From positions 1-64,000 of the forward strand of contig JAHQWK010000024.1 in assembly GCA_029856145.1 (NCBI GenBank): a stretch of 64,000 nt of DNA. The letters are read 5' to 3'. The notes below the pieces were generated by a model, which was not told where the DNA came from, searched no databases, and saw only the letters and a list, made by a program, of their open reading frames with translations. Positions 1 through 7,261 of this stretch are shown here, one piece after another. This DNA comes from Promethearchaeia archaeon (GTDB lineage: Archaea > Asgardarchaeota > Lokiarchaeia > Sigyniarchaeales > SOKP01). Both the position numbers and the translations under genes were made by a program. Position 1 is the stretch's first letter. Each line of letters starts with the position of its first letter.

Positions 1-1573
1 CACCTATCATGTGTGGGATTCTGCTCAAGATCATGGAACTTTAGAAAGTTGGATGAGATTTACTTCAAATACAGAACCAAGTGCTTTTCTTCTAAGAAGT
101 GATGGAACTCTTTTATGTGCTTTAGTAGTTTCAAATGGTAATTTCATGTATACAAATAATACTGGAAACCATGACATTAGTGGAGCCCCAACCCCACAAA
201 TTAATACATGGTATCATATCCGATTCGATTTCAGGGGATCCTATGGTAGCACTTATCAAGGATTAACAAGCCAATATACATATAGAATTTATATTGATGG
301 AGTAGCATATGGTCCCTATAACTATGCTACAACTAATGATCTTAATCGTTTTCTGGTACATACTGCTATTGCTGCTACTGGAGTTACAATTTATTGGGAT
401 GCTGTAGGATATTCTTGGGATCCCGATTATAATATTGGAGATAATCTAAATGAAGGGTTATTACTTAGTTTTGATCATGGCTTCAATCCAGATTGGATGG
501 GATATTCTTTAGACGGACAATTAAATAAAACAATTTTAGGAAATACCACATTTTCATTTCCTACTAATGAAGGGTTGCATAGTATTCAAGTGTTTGGGAA
601 TGATACTTTTGGAACTATGTATGAATCTGATGTTAGATACTTTACGACATTATACTATCCTGAAGTTTCCATTACTTCACCTAATCATCATGAGTTCTTT
701 GGTAATACTGCTCCAGGTTTCGTTCTTTCTATTATAGAATCCAACTTGCATTCTAGTTGGTATACACTCGATGGTGGAATAACGAATATCACATTTAGTG
801 GATTTACCGGTCAAATTAACCAGACAGAATGGGATAAATCTGGAAATGGAACAGTTTCAATAAGATTCTATGCAAATGATACATGGGGGTTAGAGGGATA
901 TGATGAGGTAACTATCTGGAAAGATACATATTCACCAGCTAGTTCTATTCTATTCGTTCCACACACTGGCATTGATGTAGTTAATGAAACAACTGAATTT
1001 TCTCTCACAGCAGATGATGGTTTAGGTTCTGGAGTCTCGTTTATAAGATATAAAATTAATGACTCAAGTTGGATTACCTATAGTTCTCCTTTTACCTTAG
1101 TTAACTATCCATATGGAGACATTCTTATTACATATCAAGCAGTCGATCAAGTTGATAATTATGAGACAGAGCAACAGTTAGTAGTCGATCGAACAGATAC
1201 AATTTCTCCTACGTCTTCAATATTATACACTCCTTATGAAGTTCCTAATATTGTTATTCAATCCACAGTTTTTACAATAACTGCCACTGATGAACCATTC
1301 GGTTCTGGACTTTCATTAATAAGATATAAAATTAATGATTCAGGTTGGATTACTTATACAGGTCAATTCGACTTAACTGGCTATGACTATGCAGCTTATA
1401 TTATTACTTATCAAGCAATTGATTTAGCTGGAAATATTGAAACTGAAAATTCAATTAATATTATATTAGCACCTGCGTCTATTCCCCCAGGAATACCAGG
1501 ATATCAATTATTTATAATGATAGGCGTTATAAGTATAGTTTCAGCAATTCTAGTTAAAAAGAAGTTTAAATAA
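1..1573 (+). CDS. Surface-anchored protein, LamG-like plus Ig/OmpL47-like repeats (5' end outside window)
   Basis: The frame is open to the left edge (reads TYHVWDS before the first internal GTG at 11), so the N-terminus and signal peptide lie outside the window. Compared with the downstream paralogue at 1859-2947, about 125 residues are missing. The visible part starts with a concanavalin A/LamG-like beta-sandwich (about residues 1-145), then an Ig-like segment, then two similar repeats of about 95 residues (about 315-400 and 410-500) with the pattern SG-x-IRYKI-x-W-x-Y...Y-x-A-D, like OmpL47/bacterial Ig-type repeats. The C-terminus has GIPGYQLF, a hydrophobic helix and a basic KKKFK tail: a tripartite sorting or anchoring signal of the kind described for Asgard surface proteins. 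Function is inferred as an extracellular adhesion or carbohydrate-binding protein; the ligand is unknown. Confidence 0.75.
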   Translation, partial: TYHVWDSAQDHGTLESWMRFTSNTEPSAFLLRSDGTLLCALVVSNGNFMYTNNTGNHDISGAPTPQINTWYHIRFDFRGSYGSTYQGLTSQYTYRIYIDGVAYGPYNYATTNDLNRFLVHTAIAATGVTIYWDAVGYSWDPDYNIGDNLNEGLLLSFDHGFNPDWMGYSLDGQLNKTILGNTTFSFPTNEGLHSIQVFGNDTFGTMYESDVRYFTTLYYPEVSITSPNHHEFFGNTAPGFVLSIIESNLHSSWYTLDGGITNITFSGFTGQINQTEWDKSGNGTVSIRFYANDTWGLEGYDEVTIWKDTYSPASSILFVPHTGIDVVNETTEFSLTADDGLGSGVSFIRYKINDSSWITYSSPFTLVNYPYGDILITYQAVDQVDNYETEQQLVVDRTDTISPTSSILYTPYEVPNIVIQSTVFTITATDEPFGSGLSLIRYKINDSGWITYTGQFDLTGYDYAAYIITYQAIDLAGNIETENSINIILAPASIPPGIPGYQLFIMIGVISIVSAILVKKKFK

Positions 1574-1715
1574 ATATTTTAATTCAAATTTTATTTTATT
1601 TTTTCTCTTATTGAAGTAGAACTGATTTTATTTCGGGCCTTAATCTTTGATTAAAGGAATCACAATCAAAATAAGAGGTGTTAATCCCTTTCTCTCTGTT
1701 TTTATTTAATTTTAA
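1487..1715. repeat. Left copy of tandem duplicated block (surface-protein C-terminus plus PPAT 3' end)
   Basis: This block aligns almost continuously with 2852-3086: the codons for the PGY motif and membrane anchor, the intergenic stretch, and the 3' end of the PPAT gene read on the other strand. Similarity stops abruptly after the TTTTAA near 1715. This is what a tandem duplication with one breakpoint inside the PPAT gene would leave. Confidence 0.75.
1591..1715 (-). pseudogene. Decayed 3' fragment of phosphopantetheine adenylyltransferase
   Basis: On the minus strand this stretch matches the last ~41 codons of the intact PPAT gene at 2961-3407. The end reads KARNKISSTSIREKIK in frame, while the upstream part (NKNREKG...) lies in a shifted frame because about one base is missing overall. 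There is no start and no N-terminal nucleotide-binding motif, so it cannot encode a working enzyme. The remaining intergenic sequence up to 1858 is AT-rich and shows nothing else recognisable apart from the promoter region of the next gene. Confidence 0.75.
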
Positions 1716-1858
1716 CACAAATTCTTAAAAATCTCGTAAAATATTATTCAAATTACAAATTTAGAATCAACTACAAAATTGTGATGAAAAATTATTAAAA
1801 TAATTTCAAACTAAATATTATAACTACTAAATTTGACAAAAAATTCGGTTAGTTTAAA

Positions 1859-2947
1859 ATGTTTAAAAAAAAATTTAGGATTTTTCTTCTAATTATACTT
1901 GTAACTTCTGTTTTCAGCGTTATTTTATTCTCAAATTCGGTAAAATATGATTCTACTATAGAAAACGTTGATGATACCATTGATTTATATGATATTAGAG
2001 TTAGTGGACCACAAATTAATATTACTACTCCTGAGAATAAGACTTATTATAGACCTATGAGTGGGTATTATCCAGCGACTTATGGATTTGAAAATGATAA
2101 GATTGGAGAAGATCCAGAAGAATGGTACATGACAATGGAAGATGGAGATGCTAGAGTTACTGAAGAAGTAGATGGTCACAAAAACGTATTGGAATTGGGC
2201 TCAACTACTGGAAAAGTTAGAGCGGGTCAAAATTTTACAGCTCCACATACTACAGGAACGATTGAAGCATATATACGTCTAAATGATACTTCAAAAGTAT
2301 TATATTTTTTAATTCAAGAAGATTGGTATAATTCAATTCATTTTGCTATGAGTAGTGATGGAAATTTTTATTATTATGATGGTTCTTGGCATAATTTGAC
2401 AACTTATAATGCAAATCAATGGTATCATGTAAAATTTGAATTTGATGTTGCTACTGATTGGCATTTATGGATAGATGGGATTTCAATTGATGGTGGAAGC
2501 GGATATAATTTTCGAGGTGCTCCGAGTTCACTTAATTTATTGATGGTTGCAGCAGAAAATCCTAATTCTATTTGCTATACTGATGCAATAGGGTTTTCAT
2601 GGGATCCAAATTATAATATTGGAAATAACTTGGATGAAGGATTATTTGTTAGTTTTGATCTTGGGTTTATTCCAGATTGGCTCGGATATTCTTTGGATGG
2701 GCAAACCACTAGATCTATTTTAGGAAATACCACTATTCCAATTCCCGCAGATGGTTTGCATACAATTCAAGTGTTTGGAAATAATTCAATAGGAACCCTA
2801 TACCAGTCAGACAAAAGATACTTTACTATTGGAGAGATACCTATAGACCAACCAGGAATACCAGGATATCAAATTTTTGTAATAGTAGGTGTTATAAGTA
2901 TAGTTTCAGCAATAATAGTTAAAAAGAAGTTTAAATATATATTTTAA
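1859..2947 (+). CDS. Secreted LamG-like surface protein with PGY C-terminal anchor
   Basis: A 362-residue protein. Residues 1-28 form a signal sequence or anchor (basic MFKKKFR followed by a hydrophobic run). Residues about 60-240 are a LamG/concanavalin A-like beta-sandwich with the WYHVKFEFD and LWIDG patterns typical of that fold. A short Ig-like segment follows (EGLFVSFDLGF...YSLDG), and the C-terminus has GIPGYQIF, one membrane helix and a basic tail. It is paralogous to the upstream gene but lacks the two OmpL47-like repeats. It probably sits on the outer face of the membrane. The stop codon differs from that of the paralogue (KFKYIF against KFK), a small readthrough extension. The binding target cannot be told from sequence. 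Confidence 0.75.
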   Translation: MFKKKFRIFLLIILVTSVFSVILFSNSVKYDSTIENVDDTIDLYDIRVSGPQINITTPENKTYYRPMSGYYPATYGFENDKIGEDPEEWYMTMEDGDARVTEEVDGHKNVLELGSTTGKVRAGQNFTAPHTTGTIEAYIRLNDTSKVLYFLIQEDWYNSIHFAMSSDGNFYYYDGSWHNLTTYNANQWYHVKFEFDVATDWHLWIDGISIDGGSGYNFRGAPSSLNLLMVAAENPNSICYTDAIGFSWDPNYNIGNNLDEGLFVSFDLGFIPDWLGYSLDGQTTRSILGNTTIPIPADGLHTIQVFGNNSIGTLYQSDKRYFTIGEIPIDQPGIPGYQIFVIVGVISIVSAIIVKKKFKYIF

Positions 2948-3086
2948 TTCAACTTTTTTTTTATTTTATTTTTTCTCTTATTGAAGTAGAACTGATTTTA
3001 TTTCGGTCTTTATCTTTAATTAAGGGAATAACAACCAAAATAAGAGGTTTAATTCCTTTTTTTTCTCTGTTTTCATTTAATTTTAA
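2852..3086. repeat. Right copy of tandem duplicated block
   Basis: Counterpart of 1487-1715. Here the block runs from the surface-protein anchor into an intact PPAT gene, so this is probably the ancestral arrangement and the left block the derived copy. Confidence 0.75.
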
Positions 3087-3407
3087 GGCATTTTCGTATG
3101 TTTCCTGGCTGACAACCAATCCTTCGTATTCTGGATCTTGAGCATATTTGTCCATATCCGTCCAATTTTTTATTTCAACAATATTAATACGATTTAAATC
3201 AGCAATAGAACTAATATAAGTTATAAGATTCGCTTTTCTAGTTTCATAATCTTCTAATTTTGATGCATATTGCTTATTTTTTAATAAATCCTGAGATGTT
3301 AACCCTATCTCTATGAATTCCGATATAGATAAAGCAATTTTCAATAAAAACTTATGACCCTCGTGGAAATGATCGAAAGTTCCACCTAATCCAACCTTCT
3401 TGAGAAT
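2961..3407 (-). CDS. coaD: Phosphopantetheine adenylyltransferase, archaeal type (AUU start)
   Basis: Transfers AMP from ATP to 4'-phosphopantetheine to give dephospho-CoA, the penultimate step of coenzyme A synthesis in the cytoplasm. The N-terminus reads KKVGLGGTFDHFHEGHK, the nucleotidyltransferase GGTFD and HxGH motifs expected in the first 20 residues; the C-terminus has the SSTSIR motif of the family. Length would be 148 aa, usual for archaeal PPAT. A TAA stop lies at 3410-3408, and the only codons between it and the GGTFD motif are ATT CTC AAG AAG GTT GGA TTA, so no ATG, GTG or TTG can start the intact protein. ATT at 3407-3405 is preceded by GGTG with a 7-nt spacer and is my chosen start. 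A TTG start at 3344 would delete the active site. The gene follows a membrane zinc protein in the same direction. A sequencing error is the alternative. Confidence 0.85.
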   Translation of the reverse strand: MLKKVGLGGTFDHFHEGHKFLLKIALSISEFIEIGLTSQDLLKNKQYASKLEDYETRKANLITYISSIADLNRINIVEIKNWTDMDKYAQDPEYEGLVVSQETYENALKLNENREKKGIKPLILVVIPLIKDKDRNKISSTSIREKIK

Positions 3408-3414
3408 TTAAAAA

Positions 3415-3418
3415 CACC
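3415..3418 (-). promoter_or_regulatory. Shine-Dalgarno motif of the PPAT gene, supporting an AUU start
   Basis: On the minus strand the sequence AGGGTG contains GGTG, complementary to the archaeal 16S rRNA 3' end, and ends 7 nt before the ATT codon at 3407. Confidence 0.5.
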
Positions 3419-3448
3419 CTACTAAGTTAAAAATGATAGTAATTAATT

Positions 3449-3883
3449 TTATTTTTTAACTTTTAAACTTTCTTTCTTTTCTTCTTGCAATTTGGTTTTT
3501 TCAGTAGGGCTTTTTAATTTTACAGAATAAATTTGCTTTATCTCCATTAAGTCCTCACATTTTTCACATTTATCTAACCTTTTAAACACGAAGTCTCCTT
3601 TCTCATAATTTCTAACTTTTGTAAGTCCACATAACTTACAGATCAAAATCGTTAAAGTTTGCCTAATAGGTTCAGGAGGACTTTTTTTGAATTGAATTAA
3701 TGTAGCTCCAAAGCAAATTAGCATAAAACCAATTGACCAACTTGTTAATTGATCAAACCCAAAATCCATATATATAAATAACATACCAATAACAATTAGT
3801 ATAATTAAAACAAGGTTCTTTATAAAGCTTTTAAAGGTGATTCCTTTTTTTAATACTTCCTCATCGTCTTCTTCTTCAATCAT
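3449..3883 (-). CDS. Small membrane protein with putative zinc-binding cysteines
   Basis: 144 residues. An acidic N-terminus (MIEEEDDEEV) is followed by two hydrophobic helices (about residues 22-41 and 46-64) and a cytoplasmic tail with two CxxC pairs (CKLC and CEKC, about 28 residues apart) that could bind one zinc ion, then a lysine/glutamate-rich end. I do not recognise the family. It is directly upstream of the PPAT gene on the same strand (42 nt gap) and is probably cotranscribed, but that does not reveal its role. Confidence 0.65.
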   Translation of the reverse strand: MIEEEDDEEVLKKGITFKSFIKNLVLIILIVIGMLFIYMDFGFDQLTSWSIGFMLICFGATLIQFKKSPPEPIRQTLTILICKLCGLTKVRNYEKGDFVFKRLDKCEKCEDLMEIKQIYSVKLKSPTEKTKLQEEKKESLKVKK

Positions 3884-4002
3884 AGAGCATGTTGTAATAT
3901 CTTCTTTTCTATGGTTTATAATCGAAAAGAATAAATAAATTTTTTTATTATAAAAACTTAGAAGGTTAATATTTGTGAAAAACCTTTAATTTTAACAAAG
4001 AG

Positions 4003-5139
4003 ATGAATAATATTTATCAATCACCCACTACAGATCCCATTCAACTTATCATATCTTTATTGTGGTTCTTGCTTATATTTATTTCTATGTTTTATGGGCA
4101 AAAACTACAAGCATGGAAAGCGTCCAAAGAAATCCAAGCTGCTTTAGAGAAATTAAAAAAATGGAATGATGAATGTAAAGAAATTTTAATCACAAATTTT
4201 AAAGAATTTGCTGATAAAAAGAAGACCCAGAAAGATTTAATGTTTCAACTTGAAGATTTCCTTACTTTCATAACTATATCTCCAGTTTCTCTCGATCCTT
4301 ATGGAATCATTCCAAAATTTGATCATATTGTTGATGTAAGAGACAATAGGTTCAAAGAAGAAGTTGAATTATTAGCTCCAAATGCCGATATAGTTAAAAG
4401 ATCCAATTTGGAGAATTTAGTAGAAGTCACTATGGCAATTGACTTTATTTATAGACTAATTCGACACTACCTTATACTAGGGAAGAAATCAAAATCAATG
4501 ATATTATTACTTCAGATATCCTACCAATTAGGACTAATTATGACCATGGCTAAAGCTTACTATCAAGCTGCTAAAGCTTTCTCAGAAGGAAGCCCTATTG
4601 GAGATGGACTTGGACCGCTAGTTGCTGCAAGTTTTATCAGGGCTGTATCAAATGATGATATTTCTGCTAATGAAGTTGAAAGAGATACAATTGTACAAGA
4701 ATTAGAGTTTGAAGAAAGAACAATTTATATTGTTCGAGCTAAAGGTCCAGGTGGAACCGTTGGAAAACCAGGTAAAGCCATTAAGAATTTAATTGAACAA
4801 TATGGAGATTCAATATCAAGGATAATTATGATTGACGCTGGTTTGAAACTTTCAGGGGATAAAACTGGCTCAATGGCAGTTGGAGTTGGAGCCGCTATAG
4901 GAGGTATTGGAATTGAAAAACATTATATTGAGGAATCAACAACAGGTAAAACAATTCCTATTGATGCCCTAATTTGCAAACAGTCATTAGAAGATGCTAT
5001 TACCACAATGAAACGCCCCATAACTCAATCTGTTCCAAAATTCGTTGAAAAAATCAAGATGGCTATCAGAAAACGAACTCAAAAAGGGTCAAAAATTATT
5101 ATTGCTGGTATTGGAAATACTATTGGAATTGGAGTTTAA
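4003..5139 (+). CDS. DUF1512 family membrane-anchored protein
   Basis: 378 residues with one N-terminal membrane helix (about residues 13-30) followed by a long soluble part starting with an amphipathic helix (KASKEIQAALEKLKKW). The C-terminal part has glycine-rich stretches (RAKGPGGTVGKPGKAI; GSMAVGVGAAIGGIG) and ends in a glycine/isoleucine-rich tail. This pattern and length fit the archaeal DUF1512 family, whose function is unknown. Upstream is a divergent promoter region shared with the gene ending at 3883; a run of T follows the stop. Confidence 0.75.
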   Translation: MNNIYQSPTTDPIQLIISLLWFLLIFISMFYGQKLQAWKASKEIQAALEKLKKWNDECKEILITNFKEFADKKKTQKDLMFQLEDFLTFITISPVSLDPYGIIPKFDHIVDVRDNRFKEEVELLAPNADIVKRSNLENLVEVTMAIDFIYRLIRHYLILGKKSKSMILLLQISYQLGLIMTMAKAYYQAAKAFSEGSPIGDGLGPLVAASFIRAVSNDDISANEVERDTIVQELEFEERTIYIVRAKGPGGTVGKPGKAIKNLIEQYGDSISRIIMIDAGLKLSGDKTGSMAVGVGAAIGGIGIEKHYIEESTTGKTIPIDALICKQSLEDAITTMKRPITQSVPKFVEKIKMAIRKRTQKGSKIIIAGIGNTIGIGV

Positions 5140-5167
5140 TTACTATTTGTTTTTTTAATATCATATC

Positions 5168-5177
5168 TTTTTTTTTT
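5168..5177 (+). terminator. Oligo-T terminator after the DUF1512 gene
   Basis: Ten consecutive T residues about 28 nt after the stop, as expected for archaeal intrinsic termination. No stem was sought or required. Confidence 0.45.
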
Positions 5178-5334
5178 AAATTTATAAATTCATGTTTAAA
5201 CTCGAAAAGTTAATTGTAATAATTAGTTTGTTTGAAAAATAGAAATAATTTTATAATTATAGGAATAAAATTAATTAATTGAATTTTTTAATTATTTGAA
5301 AATAGAAATAGTAAATTAAGAAAAAATTTGTATT

Positions 5335-5340
5335 GAGGTG
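5335..5340 (+). promoter_or_regulatory. Shine-Dalgarno motif of the AOR gene, supporting an AUU start
   Basis: GAGGTG lies 8 nt upstream of ATT at 5349 but 20 nt upstream of the first ATG at 5361, so the spacing favours ATT. Confidence 0.55.
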
Positions 5341-5348
5341 TAAAAAAA

Positions 5349-7220
5349 ATTTACGGTTATATGGGAAAGATTCTAAGAGTTGATTTAACAAATGGTAAAA
5401 TCAGTGAAGAATTTCCTGATGAAGAGACATTAAAATTATATCTAGGTGGATCTGGTATAGCTACTAAATATATGATTGATGAAATACCAAAAGGTATCGA
5501 TCCATTAGGTCCTGAAAATAAATTGATTTTTATGACAGGACCCTTAACAGGAACTCCTTCTCCTAGTACTGGAAGATATAGTGTGAATGCAAAATCTCCT
5601 CTTACTGGTGTTTGGGGTGAAGCAAATTCAGCTGGTTTTTGGGGTCGAGATCTTAAAAGATCAGGCTTTGATGGAATAATATTTGAAGGGATATCTCCAA
5701 AACCAGTATATCTTGTTACTGAAGATGGAAAGGCTGAACTTAGAGATGCTTCACATCTTTGGGGAAAAAATACTTCAGAAACAACAAGAATAATAAAAGA
5801 AGATCTTGGTAATAAGTTTAATATTGCTTGTATAGGAATTGCCGGTGAGAATCTAGTCAAATATGCTGCAGTTATGAATGATTGTGATAAACCAAACTAT
5901 GGAAGAGCTGCAGGAAGATGTGGAATGGGTACTGTAATGGGTTCTAAAAAGCTGAAAGCTATAGCAGTTAAGGGTAATGCTAAAATCGAAGTGGCAAATC
6001 CCGAAGAATATAAAATAGAAGCTAAGCAGAGATATGATTGGGTTAATCAAAGTTTATTAAAGATGACGCTTGAAGTGTTTGGGACAGCTACTATGGTTGA
6101 TTTAGTGAATATTAAGGGTGGTTTACCTACGAATAATTGGCAAACTGGTGTCTTTCCAGCAGCTGATAAAATTAATGGAACAGCTATTAATGAGACGATC
6201 CTAACGGGGAGAAAACCATGCTTTGCATGTCCAATAGCTTGTGGACGATTAGCTGAGATCAAAGAAGGAAAATATAAAAGTACTGGAGAAGGACCAGAAT
6301 ATGAAACACTTGGAGCTTTCGGGACGATGTGTGGTGTTGATAATTTAGAAGCAATTACCATGGCTCATTTCCTTTGTAATGAATATGGGCTTGATGTAAT
6401 TTCCGCTGGAAACACAATTGGATTTGCTATGGAATGTTATGAAAAAGGAATATTGACAAAAGAGGATACAGGTGGTCTTGAGTTTAATTTCGGTAATACA
6501 GATCTTATTGTAGACCTTGTTTCTATAATTAGCAAGAGAGAAGGAATTGGTGACTTACTAGCTGAAGGAACAAGAAATATGGCTCATAAGCTAGGAAAAG
6601 ATTCAATTAGATTTGCTATGCAGGTAAAAGGTTTAGAGCTTCCCGCTTATGATAGTAGAGCTGCCAAAATCACTGGACTTGCTTATGCGACAGCAAATCG
6701 AGGTGGGTGTCATATTACAGCATATATCGAAGGTCCAGCCTTTTTAGCTATGCCATTTATGATAGTTGAGAATGCTACAGTAGGAGATTCTCTAACGGAA
6801 AATCCCGAAGATACTAAAGTAGTAAAAGATTTTGAAGACGCCTTTGGATTATTTGATGCGATTGGGGGATGTAAATTTATGGGAATGGTATTATCTTCTG
6901 AAGATTGGGCATCATTATTGTCAAAACTTCTTGGTTATGAGATTACTAAAGAAGATTTTGCTAAAATAGGAGAGAGACTTTACAATTTAGCAAGAATCTA
7001 TAATGTAAGAGAAGGAATAACAAGAGCAGATGACACGTTACCTCCGCGCTTGCTGGAAGATCCCTTACCAGAAGGTCCTGCAAAAGGAATGACAGTTAAT
7101 TTAGATCCTCTTCTTGATGCGTATTATGATTATCGAGGTTGGGATAAAGAAACTGGAAAACCAACAAAGGAGAAACTTAAAGAATTAGGATTAGATTGGA
7201 CAATCAAAGAAATATATTAA
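5349..7220 (+). CDS. aor: Aldehyde:ferredoxin oxidoreductase (tungstopterin enzyme)
   Basis: Oxidises aldehydes to carboxylic acids (or the reverse) with ferredoxin, using a tungsten-bispyranopterin and one [4Fe-4S] cluster, in the cytoplasm. The N-terminus reads YGYMGKILRVDLTNG, the family signature. The cluster ligands are the CFACPIAC motif (Cys 291, 294, 298 counted from ATT) and a distal Cys in GGCKF (about 508), spaced as in characterised AOR proteins. The length (about 623 aa) is normal. Family members usually begin M-x-G-[YW]-x-G-K, which matches ATT at 5349 read as Met and agrees with the Shine-Dalgarno spacing; ATG at 5361 would trim four conserved residues. It is followed after 41 nt by an acyl-CoA synthetase, suggesting aldehyde/acid/acyl-CoA conversion. 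Substrate specificity within the family cannot be read from sequence. Confidence 0.92.
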   Translation: MYGYMGKILRVDLTNGKISEEFPDEETLKLYLGGSGIATKYMIDEIPKGIDPLGPENKLIFMTGPLTGTPSPSTGRYSVNAKSPLTGVWGEANSAGFWGRDLKRSGFDGIIFEGISPKPVYLVTEDGKAELRDASHLWGKNTSETTRIIKEDLGNKFNIACIGIAGENLVKYAAVMNDCDKPNYGRAAGRCGMGTVMGSKKLKAIAVKGNAKIEVANPEEYKIEAKQRYDWVNQSLLKMTLEVFGTATMVDLVNIKGGLPTNNWQTGVFPAADKINGTAINETILTGRKPCFACPIACGRLAEIKEGKYKSTGEGPEYETLGAFGTMCGVDNLEAITMAHFLCNEYGLDVISAGNTIGFAMECYEKGILTKEDTGGLEFNFGNTDLIVDLVSIISKREGIGDLLAEGTRNMAHKLGKDSIRFAMQVKGLELPAYDSRAAKITGLAYATANRGGCHITAYIEGPAFLAMPFMIVENATVGDSLTENPEDTKVVKDFEDAFGLFDAIGGCKFMGMVLSSEDWASLLSKLLGYEITKEDFAKIGERLYNLARIYNVREGITRADDTLPPRLLEDPLPEGPAKGMTVNLDPLLDAYYDYRGWDKETGKPTKEKLKELGLDWTIKEIY

Positions 7221-7261
7221 AATAATAATATTTAATTTTTTTTAAAAAACGGGAGAAAATC

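Noticed and set aside
5357..5860. Long minus-strand open frame (167 codons) across the AOR gene
   Set aside because: It lies fully inside the well-supported AOR coding frame, shows no recognisable domain, and its composition mirrors the complementary strand.
6047..6361. Minus-strand open frame inside AOR
   Set aside because: Shadow of the AOR coding region with no independent start signal or motif.
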